From positions 1 through 35,650 of the forward strand of contig CAIQWB010000092.1 in NCBI GenBank assembly GCA_903875465.1: DNA of 35,650 nucleotides, read 5' to 3'. Position 1 is the stretch's first letter. The number at the start of each line of letters is the position of its first letter. The notes under the pieces are model-generated. The model was given only the letters and a program-made list of their open reading frames with translations, searched no databases and was not told where the DNA came from. The stretch comes from an uncultured Verrucomicrobia subdivision 3 bacterium (GTDB lineage: Bacteria > Verrucomicrobiota > Verrucomicrobiia > Limisphaerales > UBA11358). Below, in pieces: positions 26,544 to 35,557 of this stretch. The translations under genes were made by a program, and so were the position numbers.

Positions 26544-27917
26544 TTACTGGGATGGTTTGGGGGAGGCCAGTTCGCGGACGAGGGTGATGTGGCTGCGCAG
26601 GCTGTAGAATTGGTCGGCGAGAAAGGCAGGGACCTTCAGTTTGTTGACTTCACGTTCAATTTCGTCCAGCCGCTTATGCAGGGTTTGCCGGCGGGCGGCA
26701 TCCGGCTCTTTTAAGAGTTCGCGTTCCAGGGCCAGGAGGGCGCGGTACCATCGGTAAATGCGGGTCTGGTTGCGCCAGCGGTAAAGATGGGGAATGCTGC
26801 GGAGGATCGGAATCAAAATCACCACCATGGGGACAAACGCCACGAGAATGCGGCTGGTCATGCTGGCCAGCCAGAAGGGGAGGTGACGATAGAAAAAGCC
26901 GCTGCCGGATTTGTAAAAGCGGGTGGCGTCGTCGCTCAGGGGGATATCGTGTTCCAGGGGGGCGGGGAATTCGCCTTTGTGCTGGAGGAGGCTGGGCTTG
27001 CCGTGCACCTCGCGGGCGGCTTGCAACAGCAGGTCGGACAGGGCCGGGTGCAAAGCAGGCCGGGCGATCAGCTCCACGGTGGGGCCGATGAGGTAAATGT
27101 CGTGGGCCGGAATATTTTTACCAAAATCAATGCCGCCCTGCGGTAATTTGAGGACGCTCAGGTAGCTGAACCGGCGGGTGTAGGCCTCGGCCTGGGGAAA
27201 ATTGAGCAATTGAATATCTGGTGCCAGCAGGAGTTGCCGCATAATGGCAGCGGAGGCGTCTTCACCCATCAAAAACACGGCGTCCACATTCCCGGCCAGC
27301 AGTCCTTGGGCGGCGGTGGGGGCATCCCAATCCAAGAACCGGTTGGTGCCGCCGGACTGGATGCCATTGGCCTTGAGCAGGGTTAAGACGAGGTTGCGGG
27401 TGCCGCTGCCGGGCGGGCCAATGGCCAATCGCCGGCCGGCCATTCCGGCGAGGGTTTCCACGGTCCCGCCGCGATAAAAGACCAGCAGTGGCTGGTAGGC
27501 GACGCTGCCGAGGGAGACGAGCTGGCTGGCGGTTTCATTGGTGACGCCGCCTTGCACAAAACCCACGTCCACCGGGACGTTCCCATTCGCCAGGCGCTGT
27601 AAATTTTCGAGGGAGCCCCGCGAGGGCAGGATTTTCAAATTCACGCCCTGGGCCCGCAGCAAGGCCGCATACTTGCAGGCGTTGGTGTAGAAGAGACTGC
27701 CCTCCGGGCCGCTGGTGATGGTAATGGTGCCCGGAGGCGCGGAATGCACGAAGAAAAACCCGGCACCCACCAACAGGAGGCTGCAAATGGCCAGGACCGC
27801 CACGGCAAGACCGCGACTCAGGCCAAAACTTTCCGTCAGGCTGGTCACCAGATTTGGTTGGGGAATGGTCAGGATTCCCCGGGCGGGCACCGGTTGGGGT
27901 GGCTCAGGCTGGTTCAT
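26544..27917 (-). CDS. TAXI family TRAP-type solute-binding protein, membrane-anchored
   Basis: A 457-residue receptor of the TAXI (TRAP-associated extracytoplasmic immunogenic) family, which normally captures organic acids for a DctQM-type permease. A hydrophobic helix (about 37-58, VAVLAICSLLLVGAGFFFV) follows a Pro-rich cytosolic start. The binding domain (about 62-330) shows ITITSGPEGSLFYTNA and MAGRRLAIGPPGSGTRNL. A second hydrophobic stretch (about 352-372) is followed by a charged helical tail ending at residue 457. The anchor and tail are uncommon for a simple periplasmic receptor. No DctM-like permease gene is next to it. It starts 15 bases after lutC and is the last gene of the lactate set, so its ligand may be lactate or another carboxylate, which is inference. 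Confidence 0.85.
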   Translation of the reverse strand: MNQPEPPQPVPARGILTIPQPNLVTSLTESFGLSRGLAVAVLAICSLLLVGAGFFFVHSAPPGTITITSGPEGSLFYTNACKYAALLRAQGVNLKILPSRGSLENLQRLANGNVPVDVGFVQGGVTNETASQLVSLGSVAYQPLLVFYRGGTVETLAGMAGRRLAIGPPGSGTRNLVLTLLKANGIQSGGTNRFLDWDAPTAAQGLLAGNVDAVFLMGEDASAAIMRQLLLAPDIQLLNFPQAEAYTRRFSYLSVLKLPQGGIDFGKNIPAHDIYLIGPTVELIARPALHPALSDLLLQAAREVHGKPSLLQHKGEFPAPLEHDIPLSDDATRFYKSGSGFFYRHLPFWLASMTSRILVAFVPMVVILIPILRSIPHLYRWRNQTRIYRWYRALLALERELLKEPDAARRQTLHKRLDEIEREVNKLKVPAFLADQFYSLRSHITLVRELASPKPSQ

Positions 27918-27932
27918 GATCCGGGTTGGGGG

Positions 27933-28658
27933 TCACACGCAAAATATCGTGAGTTTCTTGGGGCCGTGGGCACCGAGGACGAGAATGCGTTCGATGTCGC
28001 CGGTGCGGCTGGGGCCGGTAATAAAGCCCATCATGCTGGGAAATTCCGGGGCGTATTTTTGTTTAAGCAACGCAAAGGCGGCGGGCAGGTCGGCCACGAG
28101 TTGTTCGCGGCGGGCGATGACAACATGGTGCGGGGGCAGCACGGACAAGGCCCGGCCGCCGGCACTGCGGCTGGTCACCAGCACGCTGCCGGTTTGGGCG
28201 ATGAGCGCGTCGCACTCGGTCACGCCGACATCGCATGATTCCATGGCCAGCACATCGTAACCTTGATCGGTCCAGCAGACGGGGCGCTGCAAGGCGGCGC
28301 AGGCCTGGCTGGATAATTCCGACTGATGGCTGGCCACCCGCTGCCAGTTTTCGGTGTCGCGTAATTGAACCAAGGCGGCGCTCAACTCAGTCCAATCAGC
28401 GAAGACTTGAAAATGGGCTTTGAGGTCGGCGGCATTTTGGGCGAACAAGGCCAGTTGTTCCGGGAAACTGGGCCCGACCTTGGGGAGCCAGCGACGGGCC
28501 TCGACCGGGGCGGCGGTGGGGGGCGGCACGCGCAGAGAGGGCAAGCTAGGGACGCCCGGGACGGGTAAATGACTCGCCGGGGCGTGGGTGCCCGGGCGGG
28601 GGGCCGGTACTTTCAAGGCCTCGCGGATGCGCGTCAGGATTTTTTCACGTTCGTTCAT
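27933..28658 (-). CDS. lutC: LutC/YkgG family lactate utilization protein
   Basis: One of three proteins of the LutABC iron-sulfur L-lactate dehydrogenase complex. It is 241 residues from ATG 28658, chosen because it forms an ATGA overlap with the lutB stop; ATG 28673 would add five residues and a longer overlap. The N-terminus is NEREKILTRIREAL, then a Pro-rich linker (about 20-60). The core shows the DUF162 motifs DVGVTECDALIAQTGSVLVT and FMTGPSR-like GFITGPSRTGDIER near the C-terminus, ending GAHGPKKL. Its biochemical part in the complex is not well defined. Order lutA, lutB, lutC, TAXI receptor with short spacing shows an operon. Confidence 0.92.
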   Translation of the reverse strand: MNEREKILTRIREALKVPAPRPGTHAPASHLPVPGVPSLPSLRVPPPTAAPVEARRWLPKVGPSFPEQLALFAQNAADLKAHFQVFADWTELSAALVQLRDTENWQRVASHQSELSSQACAALQRPVCWTDQGYDVLAMESCDVGVTECDALIAQTGSVLVTSRSAGGRALSVLPPHHVVIARREQLVADLPAAFALLKQKYAPEFPSMMGFITGPSRTGDIERILVLGAHGPKKLTIFCV

Positions 28659-30049
28659 GGGCGATGCTTCCACCAGTCTTTGAAAGATTGCTGGGGCAGG
28701 GGGGGCAGGTCGCGGGTTTTGGTCCAGGCGCGGGCCGGGTCCAGCGCGGTGCCCAGGACCAGCTTTTGCAACGGCTGGGTCAGCCAGCCAAATTTCTTGG
28801 CGAGGGACCAGAACAGGGGATCGTTGGCAATGATGCCGAACACCTTGTATCCCATTCTTTCCAAAAAAGCGGGTTTTTCGGTGGCGGCGTTGCGGCGGTT
28901 GTGGAGCAGGTGGTGATGCAGGTCAATCTTCACCGGGCAGGCCTCGGTGCAGGCGCCGCAAAGGGAGGAAGCATTGGAGAGGTGCTTCCAATCCTGCAAG
29001 CCGCGCAGGTGCGGGGTGATGACCGAGCCCACAGGGCCGGAATAGGTGGTGCCATAGGTGTGGCCGCCAACATTGCGAAAGATGGGGCAAACATTCAGGC
29101 AGGCCCCGCAGCGGATGCAGTGCAGGGCGTCGCGCTGTTCGGCGTCGGCCAGCAATTCGGTGCGCAAATTATCCAGGAGCACCACATGCCATTCCTCCGG
29201 ACCATCCGCCTCGCCGGGCTGGCGCGGGCCGCCATACATGGTGTTGTAACAGGTGAGCGGCTGGCCTGCCCCGGCGGTGGCGAGCATGGGCAGAAACAAG
29301 GCCAGGTCTTCGAGCTTGGGCAGCACTTTCTCAATGCCAATCAGCGTCACCATGGTTTTGGGCAGGGCGGCGGTGAGGCGGGCGTTGCCTTCATTTTCGG
29401 TGATGCTGATCATGCCGGTTTCGGCGATGGCGAAGTTGCCGCCGGTGAAGCCGATATCGGCCGTAATATATTTATGCCGCATGACCCGGCGGGCCACCAT
29501 GGTGAGCTCCTCGGGGCTGTCCGAGGAAGTGCTGCCCAATTCTTGAGCAAACAACTCGCGGATCTGGCCACGCGTGAGGTGCATGGAGGGAAAGACGATG
29601 TGATAGGGGGCTTCGCCACGGAGCTGGACGATGAATTCGCCCAAGTCAGATTCCACCACCTCAAAGCCCGCCTTTTCCAGCGCCTCGTTGAGGTGGATTT
29701 CCTCGGAGGTCATGGCCTTGGACTTGATGATCGATTTGGCCTGCTTGGCGGCGAAGATGCCCAGAATGATTTCCCGGGCCTGGGTGCCATTACTGGCCCA
29801 ATGCACCTTGGTGCCGCGGGCTTCGAGTTTGGCCACCAGTTCTTCCAAATGCGTGTCGAGGTGGTTGACGGCCTCCCATTTGGTCAGGGCGGCGGCCTGG
29901 CGGGCGGATTCCCAGCTTTGGAAGGCGGCCTTGCGCTTGTCGCGGGCAATTTCGTAATTGCCCAGGGCAGTGCGAATGAATTGCCGCTGGCGGGTGTCGG
30001 CGGTGACGCGGGCGGCGGCTTCCTGAAATTGGGCGACGTTGGTGCTCAT
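28655..30049 (-). CDS. lutB: LutB family iron-sulfur lactate utilization protein
   Basis: Membrane-associated or cytosolic Fe-S subunit of the LutABC lactate oxidation complex. ATG 30049 is chosen because it forms an ATGA overlap with the lutA stop, giving 464 residues, the family length; the longer frame from 30133 is shadow sequence in lutA. An N-terminal DUF162-like domain (about 55-290) includes KSKAMTSEEIHLNEALEKAG and SMHLTRGQIRELF. Two ferredoxin-type motifs follow: CIRCGACLNVCP (about 309-320) and CGACTEACPVKIDLHHHL (about 358-375). Both clusters are intact. The C-terminal tail ends in Trp/Pro-rich residues. It is the central gene of the leftward operon. Confidence 0.95.
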   Translation of the reverse strand: MSTNVAQFQEAAARVTADTRQRQFIRTALGNYEIARDKRKAAFQSWESARQAAALTKWEAVNHLDTHLEELVAKLEARGTKVHWASNGTQAREIILGIFAAKQAKSIIKSKAMTSEEIHLNEALEKAGFEVVESDLGEFIVQLRGEAPYHIVFPSMHLTRGQIRELFAQELGSTSSDSPEELTMVARRVMRHKYITADIGFTGGNFAIAETGMISITENEGNARLTAALPKTMVTLIGIEKVLPKLEDLALFLPMLATAGAGQPLTCYNTMYGGPRQPGEADGPEEWHVVLLDNLRTELLADAEQRDALHCIRCGACLNVCPIFRNVGGHTYGTTYSGPVGSVITPHLRGLQDWKHLSNASSLCGACTEACPVKIDLHHHLLHNRRNAATEKPAFLERMGYKVFGIIANDPLFWSLAKKFGWLTQPLQKLVLGTALDPARAWTKTRDLPPLPQQSFKDWWKHRP

Positions 30050-30762
30050 GCGTGGTTCAAGACCTCGGCAAGATGGAGGGTTTTGAGCGGCTTGCCCTGG
30101 CGCGACAGCAAGCCCTGGATATGCATCAGGCAACTGGAGTCATTGGAGACAATATATTCGGCCTCCGTTTCCAGGGCCGAATTGCATTTGACCTCGCCCA
30201 TGGCGGTGGAGATGGACGGGAATTTGGCAGCGAAGGTGCCCCCGAAGCCGCAGCAGGTCTCGGCCTCTTTCATCTCGATGAGTTCCAGTCCGCGCACTTG
30301 GCCCAGGAGGGCGCGGGGCGATTGTTTGATGCCCAGTTCGCGCAGACCGTGGCACCCATCGTGAAAGGTCACTTTTGCGGGAAAATGTGCGCCAAGATCC
30401 GTCACCCCCAGTTTGCGCACGAGAAACTCCGATAATTCCCAGGTGCGGTCGGCGACCTGTTGGGCCAATGCCGCCTCGGGCTGGCCGGCGAAGAGTTCGG
30501 GATAAAACTTTTTAACCATGGCCCCGCAGGAGCCCGAGCCGATGACGACGGCTTCGGCATCTTTTAACTGTTGCAGCACCTGGCGGGCAATGGGGCGGGC
30601 CTCGTCCCAATAACCGGAGTTAAAAGGGGGCTGGCCGCAGCAGGCGACCTCAGCCGGGCACACCACCCGGTGGCCCAGGCGTTCGAGGATTTGAACCATG
30701 CTGATGCCTGCGCGCGGAAACAGGGCGTCCACAAAACAGGGGACGAACAAGGTGACGGTCAT
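30046..30762 (-). CDS. lutA: LutA family CCG-domain lactate utilization protein
   Basis: The third LutABC subunit, a CCG-type heterodisulfide-reductase-like protein of 238 residues. Two CCG modules are seen: CFVDALFPRAG with VACCGQPPFNSGY (about 9-50), and FHDGCHGLRELG with ETCCGFGGTFAAKFP (about 135-180). These bind non-cubane iron-sulfur clusters in the family. It is the first gene of lutABC-TAXI; lutB starts inside its stop (ATGA). The ATG at 30762 gives MTVTLFVPCFVD, the usual beginning. No GntR-type LutR regulator gene is visible next to it. Confidence 0.95.
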   Translation of the reverse strand: MTVTLFVPCFVDALFPRAGISMVQILERLGHRVVCPAEVACCGQPPFNSGYWDEARPIARQVLQQLKDAEAVVIGSGSCGAMVKKFYPELFAGQPEAALAQQVADRTWELSEFLVRKLGVTDLGAHFPAKVTFHDGCHGLRELGIKQSPRALLGQVRGLELIEMKEAETCCGFGGTFAAKFPSISTAMGEVKCNSALETEAEYIVSNDSSCLMHIQGLLSRQGKPLKTLHLAEVLNHA

Positions 30763-31055
30763 GGCGCAAAAACCTTTGTCATAAGCACGCGGACATTGTT
30801 CACCCGGCTGGGGGAAGTGTCATTAAAAAAATGCGGGGATCGGCGACCGGGTTGGCGGCGGCCAGCCCGCTGGGCCAGCACTCAATTAGCCCGCCATCCC
30901 AGACCGATGATATCCCCAGGCTAAGTTGGTTGCGGATCCGCTGGCTGGATGTTTGCCGGGGGGGATCCTCGTTCCAGCCGGATCACTATTTCTAGTCATG
31001 ACGTCCATTAATTACCCCTTTTTGCTGGCTCGGTCATTGGTTTTGGCAGCCTTAA

Positions 31056-31072
31056 AAATAGTGTAACTATTT
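31056..31072. promoter_or_regulatory. Palindrome AAATAGT-GTA-ACTATTT, candidate operator
   Basis: Seven-base arms match perfectly around a 3-base centre in AT-rich DNA 230 bases before the large secreted-protein start. Two further ACTATT/AATAGT half sites lie nearby (about 30986-30991 and 31099-31104). This is compatible with a dimeric regulator site. Confidence 0.4.
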
Positions 31073-31215
31073 GTTAGACATAAAGTTGCGATTTTAGTAA
31101 TAGTTTCCAAGATTTCCCCAAAAAATTGCTTGCATGCCCCTACCTGAAATGGTTTATTAGTTCCATAGGGAGAAATTACGGCAGTCCGAAATGCCTAGAA
31201 TTGATTAATAATTAT

Positions 31216-31242
31216 GCAGTCAGCTTTCGGCCAACTGACTGC
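31216..31242 (+). promoter_or_regulatory. Hairpin in the leader of the large secreted-protein gene
   Basis: GCAGTCAG (31216-31223) and CTGACTGC (31235-31242) pair perfectly around an 11-base loop about 60 bases before the start codon. No T-run follows, so it is more likely an mRNA-stability or control hairpin than a terminator. Confidence 0.4.
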
Positions 31243-31301
31243 GCACCAGAAAAAACCAGACAACTGAAACTGTTGGCAGTTATAACTACTCAGGTATTAT
31301 C

Positions 31302-34300
31302 ATGAAACCATTCCCCTGTCTTATGGGCAAACTATCCACTGCGGCGACCGCAGCCATGTTGGGCGTCGCCATGCTGGCGGATATGTCCGCCTCGGCAAAT
31401 CCGTTTGCCTCCTGCATTAGCGTCACCAATATTGGCGGCACTAACTTCGTCAATTTCTACCTCAATGAAAGTGGGGGTAGTGTGGTGGTTACTTACGAGG
31501 ACGGCACCACTAATTCCACGTTCGACGGCGTGCTCACGGGTACGAACGTGACGGCTGGTTTGCAATCGTTTTCCATGAATGGCCATACGGGCTACACGAT
31601 TACCTGCCACAAGGTTGGCACTGGTACTCCCTTCCAGATCAATGCCGCCGGGGGGGCCTACTACGCGTGGGGCACGCCGCGCGGGGTGGATGCCAACAAA
31701 AATCCGAAATTCGCCAACACCTTCGGCCGGGTTTATAACGGTGAAGGGTCTTATGATTCGGCCAATCGCCGCTATCAGGGTATTTACATGCTGTCACCAG
31801 ACTTGAGCACCAATTTAGCTCCGCAAGGTGGCACCAATCCAATGGCGGGTGGCGTGTGGTCGCTGGCGGCGGCGTCCGGTTCCGCTTCCGCGCCCTACCA
31901 CATTACGGTCGGTTCGGACAACAATGTTTACGTGGCTGATTATGCCACGGCGGATGCCACCATTTACCAGTTTGACGCCACTTTTTCCCAGTACACCAAT
32001 GTGGTCTTGGGACCGATTGGGGAAAATCAGGGATACAGTGCCGGCACGCACGGTGACCCGACCGGGGTGTACATCACGGGCTCACTGGCCACCAGCAATC
32101 TGGTGGTTTACACCTTTGACCCTGATTTGCCGATTTCCCAATCTGCGGCCCTTTGGTACGTGGATATTTTTGGTAATAATATTTACCACACGGGCAGTGA
32201 GGGCCAGACCACTCCTGGCTTCTTCAATAACGTATTGCAATATCAAATCGGTGCCGGTTTGACGAATACGAACATCTACGGTGGGCTGACGCTCTGGACC
32301 AACGGGCCGGACAAGGGCGTTTGCCTGGGCTTGCCCACCTTTCAGGATTCCCAGATTGGTGACGTGGCCGTGGAAACCAATGGTTACATCATTGCGGAAT
32401 ATCCGCGGGCCAATTTTTCCGACGGTGATATTCAGGTGTACGACACTAATTTCAACTTGATCTACACCTCCTTGCAGCCGAACGGCACCGATCCTTTCAA
32501 TGCCAGCGGCTCCCGCCAATATGGCGGCATTCGCATTTCTCCGGACAATCAGTATATGCTGGGCGTCACCATTGCCAATCAGATCAACGTCTGCTTTTTG
32601 ACCAATGGCATTCCGGATGTGTCGAGCCTGATCCCGATCAACACCGTTTCCGCCACTGGCAACTCCCGTGGTTGCGGGTTTGATGCGGCGGACAATATCA
32701 TTTTTAACAGCTCCGGCGCGGCCAAGCTGGAGTATTATTCCTTGGGCTATACTTCGACGACCATTTATTCCAATGACATCACCGGCACCAACGGTACGTT
32801 CAGCTTTGCCCTGCCGCCAGTGACGGCTTCGCTGGCGATTTCCCAGCCCACGGCTTCCCAGAACTATATTGCCACGGGTGGAACGCCCACTCCGGCGGTC
32901 TTTAACATTTCGCTCAACACTAATTCTCTCGGCGTGCCGGTGACCGTGAATTACTCCCTGACTGGTCCGGCGACCAACGGTGTGAATTTCACCATTAACA
33001 CCGGAACGAATGTTAATGGCGTGATTATCAAAACGAACTCGGTCACTTTCCCGGCGGCGGCCTACCCTGGAGGTGGCAACTGGACGGCGACGGTCACCGT
33101 CACCCCGACAGCTTTGCCGCTCAGCGGTCCGACCTTTACGGAAAGCCTGATTCTTCGTGGCGGCACGACTTACATTCCGGCGGAGCCGGTCAGTGGCTAC
33201 CTCACCATCTTAAACACCGGCCCGCAACAGCTCGCCTTGAGTGCGGTAACCGCCGGTAACACCATGAACCGGGCCGTGGCGAACGACTACGCCGAATTCA
33301 TCATAACCCGATATGGTGACCTGAGCGTTCCGCAATACACTGTGACCAATTTTAATTATGGTGGTTCGGCGGTGTTCGGCGTTGACTACACGGCCGGTGC
33401 GCAAACGCTGACGACGACGCCGATTGATGGCAGTCCATTTATCACGGTTCCCAGCGGGGCTTCGAGCTTTACGAACATTGTGGGCAATCCGGTTCCCCGG
33501 ACCCCTTCCAGTGTGGCCTCGGGTAACGTTACCATCGCCCTCAGCCTGACCAATGCGCTCACGGGTACCAATCTTACGAGTCAGGAAGGGGTGGCTTACT
33601 CGGTTATTCCGGCGACGGTGATCCTGACAGAGTTGGATAATTCCACCAGCTCGGAAGTGGTGCTCTGGTCCAATCCGCTTACTAATGCGGCGGACAGTTC
33701 CAACTGGACACTGACCTTTGCTTCCACGGCGTTGAATGCCACGCAAACAGTGCTGCCGGTGGTGGTTCCCAATTATTCCGGCTTCTCACCGGATGCCATC
33801 GGGCAGGGTGGCACAAACGATTATCAGGTGACCTTCGGCAAGCCGGTCGCCGCGGATAACATCCCGGTTTCCCCGACCATGGCAGCCAAAGGGTGGACGA
33901 CGGCTTTGAAGGCCACCGTGGAAAATAACCAGGCCGCCCCGGCGGGCGTGAACGTATTTCCGCAGGGGGTTAACTTTGTTGGAAATTATGCCTTCCGCTT
34001 CAGCATGTACTTGCAGCTCTTTGACCGGGCTGTGGCCAATCCCTATTATTCGGGAACCGTCGACCGCCAATACGCGCTGTTTGGCATCGATGCCAAGGGG
34101 ACCAATTGCAGCTGGCGGCCAACCGCCAACGTGGTCCCGGGGACCGGCAGTGGCATGACGAATTCAGACGGCATTTGGTTTGCCATTGACGCCGGCATTG
34201 ATGCGCAGACCCCTGCTGACTTTGATGCCTTCACCACCCCGCCCTTGCCCAATTCCGGTCCCACTCCGCCCGGGAGCACGTCGATTGCGGACTTCGTGAG

Positions 34301-35366
34301 CAACACTGGTGAGGCCAATAGCGGCATCTTCAAGAATCCGCCGTTCGGCGGGGTGATTTCACGCTACGGCACGTTTGGCGGCGAACCCGTTAATCAGTGG
34401 GTGGATGTCAGTGTGGAAACCTCTTCCCAGACGAACATCTCGCTCTACATGAATCACGCTTTGGTCTTGAGCACCTTTGCGATCCCCACGGCGTACTCCA
34501 ATGGGGTGGTCATGCTGGGTTATGAAAATCCGCTGCCCAACGTCAGTGATGGCAGTGCGTTTGTTTATTATTCCAATGCGCGGGTGGTTGAGTTGTCACC
34601 CTTTATCACCAGCCAGCCCGTGGGTAAAATTATCACGGCCGGGCAAAGTGTGACCTTTAACGCGGCCGCCACTTATGCCACCGCGCCCCTAACCAACACT
34701 TGGTATTTGGGCTATACGAATCCGGGCGTGGCCTTGCAGACCACTTCTGTGGCGGGCACCAACATGACCGACACGCTGACCCTGAACAACCTCCTCAGCG
34801 GCACCAATTACTTTGCGGTGTTCGCGGACGCAGCCGGTTCGGTGACCAGTTTGCTGGCCAGTGTTGAAGTCATCACCGGACCCACCAACATCACTGCTCC
34901 GGCGGGTTCCACCGTGACCTTCTCGCTGACCGCTTCAGGGCAGTCCGCCCCGACCTTGTACCATTGGAAATACAATGGGGTTAACGTCAACAACAGCACG
35001 ACTTACGCGGGTGCCACCAATGCCATTCTGACCATCACCAATGTGCTGGTATCTGGCACCTACTCCTGCGGGGTGACCAATGCTTTCGGCTCGGTCACGC
35101 CGTCCGCCATTCTCACAGTCGTGCCGCCGACCCCGCCGGTCATCGCCTCCACGACGGTGGTGGGTACCAACATGGTGTTCGCTTTCACCTCCGCCGATCC
35201 GGTGGGTGCGACCAATAAGTTCAAGTTGCTCAGTTCGCCCGTGGTTAATGGGCCTTACACCACCAATAACTCGGCCATCGTTACGGGCACGGCGGGTAGC
35301 TATCAAATTGTGGTTCCCAAAACCACAAATGCCACCATGTTCTACCGGCTGGAAGACGTAAACTAA
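31302..35366 (+). CDS. Very large secreted beta-rich modular protein
   Basis: A 1354-residue exported protein of unknown function, rich in Thr, Asn, Ser and Gly. A signal peptide covers about residues 1-31 (LSTAATAAMLGVAMLADMSASA). Residues about 85-490 look like a beta-propeller (repeated phrases such as NNVYVADYA and GGIRISPDNQYMLGV). About 500-790 holds Calx-beta-like or fibronectin-like repeats. About 800-1105 resembles a LamG/concanavalin-like domain. Two Ig-like domains (about 1110-1265) carry paired W and C/Y positions such as LYHWKYNGVNV and GTYSCGVTNAFGSV. The C-terminal ~85 residues end NATMFYRLEDVN, like the FYRL-ending tail of many Verrucomicrobia surface proteins. Domain names are fold impressions only. 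No PEP-CTERM or LPXTG signal is seen. It is followed by a strong terminator and is probably transcribed alone. Confidence 0.75.
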   Translation: MKPFPCLMGKLSTAATAAMLGVAMLADMSASANPFASCISVTNIGGTNFVNFYLNESGGSVVVTYEDGTTNSTFDGVLTGTNVTAGLQSFSMNGHTGYTITCHKVGTGTPFQINAAGGAYYAWGTPRGVDANKNPKFANTFGRVYNGEGSYDSANRRYQGIYMLSPDLSTNLAPQGGTNPMAGGVWSLAAASGSASAPYHITVGSDNNVYVADYATADATIYQFDATFSQYTNVVLGPIGENQGYSAGTHGDPTGVYITGSLATSNLVVYTFDPDLPISQSAALWYVDIFGNNIYHTGSEGQTTPGFFNNVLQYQIGAGLTNTNIYGGLTLWTNGPDKGVCLGLPTFQDSQIGDVAVETNGYIIAEYPRANFSDGDIQVYDTNFNLIYTSLQPNGTDPFNASGSRQYGGIRISPDNQYMLGVTIANQINVCFLTNGIPDVSSLIPINTVSATGNSRGCGFDAADNIIFNSSGAAKLEYYSLGYTSTTIYSNDITGTNGTFSFALPPVTASLAISQPTASQNYIATGGTPTPAVFNISLNTNSLGVPVTVNYSLTGPATNGVNFTINTGTNVNGVIIKTNSVTFPAAAYPGGGNWTATVTVTPTALPLSGPTFTESLILRGGTTYIPAEPVSGYLTILNTGPQQLALSAVTAGNTMNRAVANDYAEFIITRYGDLSVPQYTVTNFNYGGSAVFGVDYTAGAQTLTTTPIDGSPFITVPSGASSFTNIVGNPVPRTPSSVASGNVTIALSLTNALTGTNLTSQEGVAYSVIPATVILTELDNSTSSEVVLWSNPLTNAADSSNWTLTFASTALNATQTVLPVVVPNYSGFSPDAIGQGGTNDYQVTFGKPVAADNIPVSPTMAAKGWTTALKATVENNQAAPAGVNVFPQGVNFVGNYAFRFSMYLQLFDRAVANPYYSGTVDRQYALFGIDAKGTNCSWRPTANVVPGTGSGMTNSDGIWFAIDAGIDAQTPADFDAFTTPPLPNSGPTPPGSTSIADFVSNTGEANSGIFKNPPFGGVISRYGTFGGEPVNQWVDVSVETSSQTNISLYMNHALVLSTFAIPTAYSNGVVMLGYENPLPNVSDGSAFVYYSNARVVELSPFITSQPVGKIITAGQSVTFNAAATYATAPLTNTWYLGYTNPGVALQTTSVAGTNMTDTLTLNNLLSGTNYFAVFADAAGSVTSLLASVEVITGPTNITAPAGSTVTFSLTASGQSAPTLYHWKYNGVNVNNSTTYAGATNAILTITNVLVSGTYSCGVTNAFGSVTPSAILTVVPPTPPVIASTTVVGTNMVFAFTSADPVGATNKFKLLSSPVVNGPYTTNNSAIVTGTAGSYQIVVPKTTNATMFYRLEDVN

Positions 35367-35370
35367 ATCC

Positions 35371-35397
35371 GGATTGGCTGGCATGGCCAGCCAGTCC
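35371..35397 (+). repeat. 12-bp stem hairpin just after the large secreted-protein gene
   Basis: Positions 35371-35382 and 35386-35397 pair over 12 bases with one G/T pair and a 3-base loop (centre GGCTGGC-ATG-GCCAGCC). It precedes the T-run terminator and may protect the mRNA 3' end. Confidence 0.55.
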
Positions 35398-35405
35398 GCC
35401 GGGGT

Positions 35406-35442
35406 GCCGGGTGGCGGCGGTTCCGTCACCCGGCCCTTTTTT
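35406..35442 (+). terminator. Rho-independent terminator of the large secreted-protein gene
   Basis: GCCGGGTG (35406-35413) pairs with CACCCGGC (35427-35434), then CC and six T residues (35437-35442). This is the clearest intrinsic terminator in the window. Confidence 0.8.
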
Positions 35443-35557
35443 AAGGCCGGCTGTTCCCTGGTTTTTTCCTATTATTTGATTTTGTTTGGTTCCCAGGGCT
35501 GCCTGAAGGTTGGATAATTGACAATATATTTGGTTTTAGCCGGTTAGGTCAGTTGTT

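Larger units (their letters stand above)
30763..31301. other. Divergent intergenic region between lutA and the large secreted protein
   Basis: About 540 bases without a supported gene. The left part is GC-rich with a 10-bp palindrome (GCGGATCCGC, 30932-30941). The right part (31000-31301) is AT-rich, as expected for promoter DNA, and holds two inverted repeats listed separately. No consensus sigma-70 or sigma-54 box is clear enough to mark. Confidence 0.5.

Noticed and set aside
28664-30364. A 566-codon plus-strand frame opposite lutA and lutB
   Set aside because: It is antisense to two genes with clear Fe-S motifs and ATGA coupling. Its Gly/Ala/His-rich translation matches no family and reflects GC-rich codon mirroring.
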